DNA of 6,602 nucleotides from Elusimicrobiota bacterium (GTDB taxonomy: Bacteria; Elusimicrobiota; Elusimicrobia; 2-01-FULL-59-12; JACPXA01), in assembly GCA_016196785.1 (NCBI GenBank), contig JACPXA010000185.1, positions 1-6,602 on the forward strand, written 5' to 3'. Under the pieces are notes generated by a model. The model made no database searches and was not told where the DNA came from. It saw only the letters and a list, made by a program, of their open reading frames with translations. This document shows, in pieces, positions 1 through 5,396 of this stretch. A program made the position numbers and the translations under genes. Each line of letters begins with the position of its first letter. Within the stretch, counting starts at the first letter, position 1.

Positions 1-3000
1 AGGGCTCCCATCATTTGGGCGATAGAGAAGTCGAGCATCGGTGGAAGACTAATGTGGGATGATCGTTTTGATTTCATGTCCGAGAACTCTTGTTGCACAA
101 GTCGTTCCACATCCGCTCGGACTTTCTGACGCATCACTTTAACTGGGTCTACACCCCCTTCTTCTGGGAGGGCCTCCAACTCCTCAGCCCACGTATACAG
201 TAATTTCTGGTCATAGATCGTTCGGCCCACAGCCTCCAGAATCTGTTTAACCTTCTTAGGGGATCGTACGTTCTCTCTGGCACGAATCATTTGCTCGATG
301 TCGATGTGCTCCAACTCACGATCAAACCACGAACCAACGAATTGTAGCTCATGCACGATCGAGTGAACTCGTGAACTCGCGGGTTCAAAGGCAATCCTGA
401 AAACCTCACGTGGATCTAGATACGATCGGCCAGGGGGTAGAAAGTCCCCAAGGGCACGAGCAAGAGGTAGAGACGGCCACTGGCTCTCCAGTGCTTTCAT
501 GATTTCCTCTTCTGGGTCGAAAAGTGAGGGTGCTCCAGGGTACCCAAGGAGCGCCTTCGCCGCTTGGCGTTCGTTAGAATAAGGACCGAATTTTTCTAAT
601 AAGAACCTGATGAGACGGGTCGGTGGATCTTTGAGAGCGGATGCGGGAAAACAACGCGGAAAGAGGTGCAAGGTAAGCCATGTCCGTAACTCGTTGGCAA
701 AGGGCGACTGACTATGTTTAAGAAAGTCCGTCACATACCTAGAGACCCGGAGTTCTGTCCGACCTTCATGGAGTGCTCCATCGACCCAATGAGGGAACCC
801 ATTACGCGGGGAGGCCCAGACATGGTCGATCTCATGCAGAATCCGACACACCATAAGCAACCGTCTCCATCGGTAAGCAGCCTTGACCCGAAGAGCGGGG
901 TCAATCCCGATTTTTGCCTGACGAGGGGTGTGAGTCCTCACTATGGCTAGCCGTAGTTCATTTCCCTGGGTGTCACACAAGAGCACCATTGCTCCCACTA
1001 TCCATTTAGATGCGGGCAATTCCATCATTCTCCAGAGCACGGATCCTTGAGAGACAAGCAGCGTTTGACGTTGCAACACCTGTAAGAGTTGTTCTTTCCA
1101 GTGCTCAGAGACTGACGATCCAGAGATCATCTCTTCAATTTCCTTGAGTCGATCGCGATTCGCTTTTGTGAGATTCTCGGCCGGTTTTTTGAACAGGTCT
1201 AACAATTTCGTCAACGCTGGCGGCTTGGCGTCTTTTTGGAACGCTTTCGTCCAAGCGTCTTCAACCGCCGTTGCCCAGGTTTTCATCGCTTGCAACTGAA
1301 CCGTACGATTGGCATCCGTTTCATACAACGTGCCTAATGCATTGAGCACCGCAACGAATTCCTGGAGTGCCTGGTGGATATCTACTCGCCTACCAATGTC
1401 TGAGGGTCTCGTTGTATCGGAGGAGCCTAGATTGCCAAAAACGATTGGGAATGCGTCACTGAGCCCGCTCAATTGATTCAAGAGCTGAAGAGATTCTGAG
1501 GAGGTGAACCCGAGCATCGCAACCCATACCACGGGGATGGCTACGCTAAGGAAAAGGCATACCGCAGGACGCCATGAGAGGACAGCGGGAGAGAAGTTCT
1601 TTAGGGTGCGCCGGATGGGTTGTGTAGTTTGAGTGATGAGTAGCAGGGGGGGACGTAGTGGACTTACTGACTTTTGCACGGGAGGTCTCAGGCTGGTGCG
1701 GACAAGGTTATGTAAGGTGAACCTCGGGAGTCGTGCGGAGAACGCCAGCGTGTGGACTCGCTCACGGCGCAGGAGGTTCGAGGGGTGGAAGGTTATCAGC
1801 AGGAGCACCCCGAGGACGAGGCCGCCCATGGTTGCCAGTGGAGTGCAAACGAGGGTCGCTAGACGCTCAGCCCCCCATAAGGCCCCGAGAGCGTCGAGGG
1901 CTGGAAGCTGCTTGGTGGTGGGCTCGTCCACCTCAAACACGGCGTTGAACGTATAGGATGGGTCATAACTGAAGGTTTGAGGGGTGATCGCTCTGACGTG
2001 GTAGTCCTTCTTTTGGATGACATCCTGGATGGGAGCTCGGTTGGAGTGAATGGTGGCGTTGGTCGGGATCCAGACACCGGCTAACCCTTTGCGTTTGAGC
2101 CCTATGGCGAGTGTAGTCACTTGGCTTTTGACGTGTGCGAAGCGGATGTGCAGGTGTTCCTGGAGTGAGGGTCTGGCGGGGACGATGGCGGTTTGGATCA
2201 GGTGTTGCTCCACGAGGTAGTCCTGGACGGCGTCAGCGAATTGCCATTTGGTGACCCCGAGGTGAGCCTTGAGGGCTGCCCAGTGCACTTGAGCTTTCTG
2301 GAAGAGGTGTTGCCCCTGTGTGGCGAGGAGGACCAAGCGTTGGGTGTTGAGCGTAAGAGCGACGGTCACGAACTCGGGGTCCTGCGCTTCACGCTTCTGG
2401 ATGGCGATGCTGACGGTGTCGGAGAGTTTCCCTGCGCTGTGGAGCTGATCGAGCTCCTCCTGAATCGCCTTGAGGGAGATCTTCCGGAAGACGAGGCTAA
2501 CGATCAGACGGAGCACACCGAACCGACGGACGAGGTCTCCATTCACTGCTAAATCGGGAATCATCTCGTGTCCTTTGAGGATGAGCGGCCGTTCAGGGTT
2601 GACGAAGAGTTTCTCCCCCAGGAGGAGTTGTTCGAGCGGGGTTCGGGTGCGGGTGAAGACATCGAGATAGTGGGTGCCATCCTCGATCTTGGTGAGCTTG
2701 GGGGTCACGGTGACGTAATTGATCTGGCGATTTCGCAGGAGTGTTTGGAGTACTGGGGTGTGGAAGCCGCCAGCGACAAGGACAGCGATACCCTGTTTCA
2801 CCCTCACCCCGCCCTCTCCCATCGAGGGAGAGGGGGACGAGGTTCGCAATTCATCCATTTTAGCGAGAAGGTTCGTGAGGAGTGCGTGGTTGCGGGCGTC
2901 GGCGGCGCGGTAGAAGCGTTCAAAGGGGTCGAGGAAGTCGAGGAGCGTTTCAGGCTTGAGCCCTGTGAATCTTTGAACTTTGACGTCTGACCCCAGGAGG

Positions 3001-4097
3001 ATGGCGAGATGTTGGGGCAGGTGGCGAATGCTTTCACGTTCGCGCTGGTAGGCCGTCCATTCCTCGGGGGTGAGGCTGTGTTGGAACAGTTTCTTCAGCA
3101 GCGCGGCTTGACGGGTGAGGGTGATGAGGAGTCGCTGCTCGGGAGTCGTGGCCAGCGCCTCGAAATGGGCCGTTTCCCATTGAGAGAGTTCTCGAAACAA
3201 CGCCTCCTGGTCAATTTGGTGGGGGCCAAGCCAGGTGACGTAGTCGCCGAGGGAGAGGGTGCCGGCATGGTAGGCATGGGATTTGGCATCGAAGGCAGCG
3301 AGCTCGGGGGAGTAAAGCTGGGGTTTGAGGGTATCCAGGGTCTTGACGAGGGCGGCGTGGGCCGCGAGCGCTGGGGGTTCCTCCGGGAGGGTGGTTTTAA
3401 ACGCCTGCACGTTGGTAACGTAGTGGGCGGGGTCGTCCACCCCCCAGAGAAGGGGTCTCTTGGGGGAGGTGATCCCGACATACTCCGGCCCACTGATGTA
3501 GGCGCGGCGGAGGAGGTCATCGGCCACGTCTTTGGCGGCCTCCCGATGGCTGAACGAACGGAAGGGTTCGAGGTTAAACGGCCCGTGGGCGCCTTCCAGG
3601 CCAATCAGGGTGATGTCCTGCTGCTCGATCAGTTGCTGGAGGATCCGGGCCAGGTTGGTTTGCGCCTCCAGGACTTCGTGGGCATCCTGTAAGAGGATGA
3701 TGAGGCGCTGCGGCGCGGCGCCTCGAGAAGGTGTGAGGCTTATCTCCCGCACCTCTCCGTAAGGACCGATCGCTTCCAGGAGCCAGGCGGGGATAGGGGT
3801 CCCCCTCGCCCGCACCCGGGGGGAGAGGGTGCTAAAGCCCCGGCGGTTCCCAGTGATACTGGGGTCAGGGAAGGGAGGACCGAGGGGTGGCGTGGGAGCC
3901 GGGGGTGGGGTGGATGGAGTGAACCCTTGGACGGCCTGGCGGCGCTCCTCCCAAAATCCGGCTTGGGCGAGCGGCGGGGCCAGCACGTTGGAATGGAACA
4001 ACGCCACCGCGAGCCCACAAGCGATGGGCTCACGCCAGCGCGGGGATAGACGCCACCTTCCTTCCCGTGGAAGGCGGTCTCTCCTTATAAATAGCAT
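1..4097 (-). CDS. Giant membrane protein, partial: TIKI/TraB-like N-terminal domain and C-terminal HEXXH putative zinc peptidase
   Basis: I translated the frame by hand from ATG 4097 to the left edge and found no stop, so at least 1365 residues are open and the C-terminus is missing. An in-frame TAG (4112-4110) lies just upstream, and ATG 4097 is the first usual start after it; no clear Shine-Dalgarno precedes it. Residues 1-46 resemble a signal peptide: arginine-rich n-region, hydrophobic stretch about 25-44, AQA before G47. A proline-rich linker covers about 60-82. Residues about 130-460 carry QDAH (H140), LEGAHG (E168) and VAGGFHTP (H446), spaced like the His/Glu/His motifs of the TIKI/TraB/ChaN/EreA superfamily. 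Hydrophobic segments at about 746-770 and 845-864 look membrane-spanning. HEIDH (1088-1092) and EGRTE (1111-1115) resemble a gluzincin zinc site. I infer an envelope protein with two candidate hydrolase domains; substrate unknown. The reading frame is very secure, the function is not. G+C falls in the C-terminal part. Confidence 0.85.
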   Translation of the reverse strand, partial: MLFIRRDRLPREGRWRLSPRWREPIACGLAVALFHSNVLAPPLAQAGFWEERRQAVQGFTPSTPPPAPTPPLGPPFPDPSITGNRRGFSTLSPRVRARGTPIPAWLLEAIGPYGEVREISLTPSRGAAPQRLIILLQDAHEVLEAQTNLARILQQLIEQQDITLIGLEGAHGPFNLEPFRSFSHREAAKDVADDLLRRAYISGPEYVGITSPKRPLLWGVDDPAHYVTNVQAFKTTLPEEPPALAAHAALVKTLDTLKPQLYSPELAAFDAKSHAYHAGTLSLGDYVTWLGPHQIDQEALFRELSQWETAHFEALATTPEQRLLITLTRQAALLKKLFQHSLTPEEWTAYQRERESIRHLPQHLAILLGSDVKVQRFTGLKPETLLDFLDPFERFYRAADARNHALLTNLLAKMDELRTSSPSPSMGEGGVRVKQGIAVLVAGGFHTPVLQTLLRNRQINYVTVTPKLTKIEDGTHYLDVFTRTRTPLEQLLLGEKLFVNPERPLILKGHEMIPDLAVNGDLVRRFGVLRLIVSLVFRKISLKAIQEELDQLHSAGKLSDTVSIAIQKREAQDPEFVTVALTLNTQRLVLLATQGQHLFQKAQVHWAALKAHLGVTKWQFADAVQDYLVEQHLIQTAIVPARPSLQEHLHIRFAHVKSQVTTLAIGLKRKGLAGVWIPTNATIHSNRAPIQDVIQKKDYHVRAITPQTFSYDPSYTFNAVFEVDEPTTKQLPALDALGALWGAERLATLVCTPLATMGGLVLGVLLLITFHPSNLLRRERVHTLAFSARLPRFTLHNLVRTSLRPPVQKSVSPLRPPLLLITQTTQPIRRTLKNFSPAVLSWRPAVCLFLSVAIPVVWVAMLGFTSSESLQLLNQLSGLSDAFPIVFGNLGSSDTTRPSDIGRRVDIHQALQEFVAVLNALGTLYETDANRTVQLQAMKTWATAVEDAWTKAFQKDAKPPALTKLLDLFKKPAENLTKANRDRLKEIEEMISGSSVSEHWKEQLLQVLQRQTLLVSQGSVLWRMMELPASKWIVGAMVLLCDTQGNELRLAIVRTHTPRQAKIGIDPALRVKAAYRWRRLLMVCRILHEIDHVWASPRNGFPHWVDGALHEGRTELRVSRYVTDFLKHSQSPFANELRTWLTLHLFPRCFPASALKDPPTRLIRFLLEKFGPYSNERQAAKALLGYPGAPSLFDPEEEIMKALESQWPSLPLARALGDFLPPGRSYLDPREVFRIAFEPASSRVHSIVHELQFVGSWFDRELEHIDIEQMIRARENVRSPKKVKQILEAVGRTIYDQKLLYTWAEELEALPEEGGVDPVKVMRQKVRADVERLVQQEFSDMKSKRSSHISLPPMLDFSIAQMMGA
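2801..2842. repeat. REP-like GC-rich palindrome inside the giant gene (copy 1)
   Basis: CCCTCTCCC (2812-2820) and GGGAGAGGG (2826-2834) are perfect 9-bp arms around ATCGA. The outer flanks CCTC (2802-2805) and GAGG (2839-2842) also pair. The motif CCCTCACCCCGCCCTCTCCC followed by GGGAGAGGG is a dispersed repeat I remember from many bacterial genomes, usually between genes. Here it lies within the open frame and encodes about residues 418-434 (RTSSPSPSMGEGGVRVK). That segment is a low-complexity loop directly before the predicted strand IAVLVAGGFH, so it probably inserted in a surface loop without breaking the frame. Confidence 0.7.
3801..3830. repeat. REP-like GC-rich palindrome inside the giant gene (copy 2, degenerate)
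   Basis: CCCTCGCCC (3803-3811) pairs with GGGAGAGGG (3821-3829) with one mismatch, around a 9-base loop. On the coding strand it reads CACCCTCTCCC and then GGGCGAGGG, which I recognise as a common dispersed bacterial intergenic repeat motif. Here it is translated in frame as roughly residues 90-101 (STLSPRVRARGTP) of the giant protein, just after the proline-rich linker, where an insertion should be tolerated. It has the same core as the copy at 2801-2842. Confidence 0.55.
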
Positions 4098-4121
4098 GAC
4101 AGGAATAGTCTACCAGGAAGG

Positions 4122-4142
4122 TTCTTAAGTTCGCCTTAAGAA
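4122..4142. repeat. Perfect 8-bp-arm inverted repeat in the divergent intergenic region
   Basis: TTCTTAAG (4122-4129) and CTTAAGAA (4135-4142) flank the 5-base loop TTCGC. It lies 25 bp upstream of the giant gene's ATG, and no T-run follows on either strand, so it is not an obvious terminator. It could be an operator or a hairpin in the 5' leader of the giant gene. CTTAAG is itself palindromic, which makes chance symmetry easier. Confidence 0.45.
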
Positions 4143-4171
4143 GTGGTAACCAGCTTGTAAAATTTAAGCGA

Positions 4172-4208
4172 TTGACAAGCGGTTATTTTACGCGGTAAAA
4201 TAACCGCA
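4172..4208 (+). promoter_or_regulatory. Sigma-70-type promoter giving a leaderless ATPase mRNA
   Basis: A perfect -35 box TTGACA (4172-4177) is followed after 18 bases by TAAAAT (4196-4201), 5 of 6 matches to TATAAT. Counting the usual distance from the -10 box puts the transcription start at 4208, the A of the ATPase start codon. No ribosome-binding site lies before that ATG: the bases ahead of it are the right arm of a palindrome. A leaderless transcript is therefore the simplest reading. The -10 lies inside the palindrome, so a protein bound there would block RNA polymerase. Confidence 0.65.
4179..4207. promoter_or_regulatory. Perfect 13-bp-arm palindrome: probable operator
   Basis: GCGGTTATTTTAC (4179-4191) and GTAAAATAACCGC (4195-4207) are exact reverse complements around a GCG spacer. 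The repeat covers the promoter spacer and -10 box and ends at the base before the start codon. A dimeric repressor site is the likely role; a hairpin in RNA is unlikely if transcription starts at 4208. A lone GTAAAAT at 4157-4163 repeats part of the right arm and may be a half-site. No regulator gene is in the window, so autoregulation by the ATPase or control by a distant factor are both open. Confidence 0.7.
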
Positions 4209-4214
4209 TGATAA
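4185..4214 (-). promoter_or_regulatory. Possible divergent promoter for the giant gene
   Basis: Because the operator palindrome contains TAAAAT on both strands, the minus strand has a -10 candidate at 4190-4185. An 18-base spacer upstream lies TTATCA (4214-4209), 4 of 6 matches to TTGACA. Transcription would begin near 4178, about 80 bases before the giant gene's ATG. This is weaker than the plus-strand promoter and rests on matching alone. Confidence 0.25.
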
Positions 4215-5356
4215 CACGAGCAATTCAGTCGGCTCTCACGAAGTCAAAAAAGAGCATTCTGCTCCTCGGGCCTCGTCAAACAGGAAAATCGACGCTGGTC
4301 TCAAGTCTAAATCCTGAAATCGTCATCAACCTAGCCCATGAAGCGACTTATCTGGATTTTGTTCGAAATCCCCACGAACTTGAGCAACGACTCCGTGTTT
4401 ATAAAAAGCCTACGAGTGTTTTTATCGATGAAATTCAGCGCATCCCGAGTCTGCTGAACACAATCCAATTCTTGCTTGATAAACCGGAGAATCCTTTTCA
4501 CTTCTTTTTAACTGGTTCCAGTGCACGAAAACTGAAACGCGGCCATGCCAATCTCCTGCCGGGACGAATACATTCCTTTTATCTTGGGCCGATCACCTGT
4601 GGTGAGCTGGACTACAAAATGGACACAGCCAAAGCTCTCTCGAGAGGAAGTCTTCCAGGGATATGGACAGAAGAGGATGCATCCAGCGCAGAAAAAACTC
4701 TACGTACCTATGCGGCGACCTATTTGAAGGAGGAAATCCAGGCGGAGAGTTTAGCGAGGAATCTGGAAGGGTTTGCCCGATTCTTGCACGTGACGGCCGA
4801 ATGGGCGGGGCACTTCCTGGACCTTTCCAAAATGGCAGCGGCCGCTCAAATCGCTCGGCAGTCCGCCGTCCGTTACTTTGAGGTCCTGGAAGATTGTCTC
4901 ATCATCCACCATACAAATCCTTTTTCGAAAAGCCTAACACGTCGGCTCGTACAGCATCCGAGATTTTATTTCTTTGACGTAGGAGTTCTCAATGGCCTTC
5001 TAGGAAATTTCAATACCTCCGCTGATCGGATCGGTTCTCTTTTTGAACACCTTATTTGCACTCAAATTTATCACGGGGCCAACAGCCGAGACAAAGAGAT
5101 CCGTCTTTCTTCCTTTCGGACAGAACATGGGGCTGAGGTTGATTTGATCGTTGCAATAGAGCGAGATTTGTTTGCGATTGAGCTAAAAGCGTCAAAAAAT
5201 ATTGGTACGACCGATCTGAGGGGTTTGAAAAGTTTTTCTGACTACTATGGCAAGAAACACCACGCTTTCGTCTTTTTCCTAGGCGATCATAAAAAGCAAC
5301 TCGAGGGAGTGGACATACTCCCTTGGCAGGAGGGGATAAAAACACTGGGTCTTTGA
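4208..5356 (+). CDS. AAA ATPase with DUF4143 C-terminal domain (AAA_14/DUF4143 family)
   Basis: This 382-residue protein has the full architecture of the family. The Walker A is GPRQTGKST (21-29), the Walker B VFIDE (71-75), and the sensor-1-like strand FFLTGSS (99-105). A winged-helix-like segment follows at about 204-239. FYFFDVGVLNGLLG (253-266) is the typical DUF4143 motif. The C-terminus carries a PD-(D/E)XK nuclease-like core: GAEVDLIV (D312) then IELKASK (E325, K327). All key residues are present and the length is normal. Its cellular role is not established; members are common accessory genes, often scattered in many copies. ATG 4208 is the first start after an in-frame TAA (4196-4198), and the promoter supports it. 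It lies between two minus-strand genes, has lower G+C than mfd, and appears monocistronic. Confidence 0.93.
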   Translation: MITRAIQSALTKSKKSILLLGPRQTGKSTLVSSLNPEIVINLAHEATYLDFVRNPHELEQRLRVYKKPTSVFIDEIQRIPSLLNTIQFLLDKPENPFHFFLTGSSARKLKRGHANLLPGRIHSFYLGPITCGELDYKMDTAKALSRGSLPGIWTEEDASSAEKTLRTYAATYLKEEIQAESLARNLEGFARFLHVTAEWAGHFLDLSKMAAAAQIARQSAVRYFEVLEDCLIIHHTNPFSKSLTRRLVQHPRFYFFDVGVLNGLLGNFNTSADRIGSLFEHLICTQIYHGANSRDKEIRLSSFRTEHGAEVDLIVAIERDLFAIELKASKNIGTTDLRGLKSFSDYYGKKHHAFVFFLGDHKKQLEGVDILPWQEGIKTLGL

Positions 5357-5373
5357 TTCCTTTCCTAAAAGGA

Positions 5374-5396
5374 CCTGGCGCGCGCCCGGAAATTTT
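5374..5396. terminator. Possible bidirectional terminator between convergent genes
   Basis: After the ATPase stop (5354-5356), CC-T-GGC and GCC-C-GG form a GC-rich stem with one internal mismatch around GCGC (5374-5389), followed on the plus strand by AAATTTT. On the minus strand the same hairpin follows the mfd stop and is trailed by TCCTTTTAGG. A second small stem, TCCTTT/AAAGGA (5358-5373), lies next to it. Position between two convergent genes supports termination, but the T-tracts are short. Confidence 0.4.

Noticed and set aside
363..378. Tandem 8-bp repeat GTGAACTC x2
   Set aside because: It is two short units inside coding sequence; this can arise by chance or slippage and breaks no frame.
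714..950. 78-codon plus-strand frame
   Set aside because: It is opposite the HEXXH region of the giant gene, with no start context or domain.
2193..2990. Two plus-strand open frames of 119 and 140 codons
   Set aside because: Both are antisense to the giant gene, with acidic low-information sequence; their openness follows from the G+C-rich codon pattern of the minus-strand gene.
3009..3692. 227-codon plus-strand open frame
   Set aside because: It lies opposite the giant minus-strand gene, is glycine/valine rich in the manner of an antisense shadow, and shows no recognisable domain. The minus frame is open across the whole region and carries conserved motifs.
3095..4033. Minus-strand frames of 169 and 97 codons rich in Ser, Pro, Arg
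   Set aside because: They are out-of-frame readings of the giant gene with typical shifted-frame composition.
4122..4142. Hairpin read as a rho-independent terminator
   Set aside because: The stem is AT-rich and no T-run follows on either strand.
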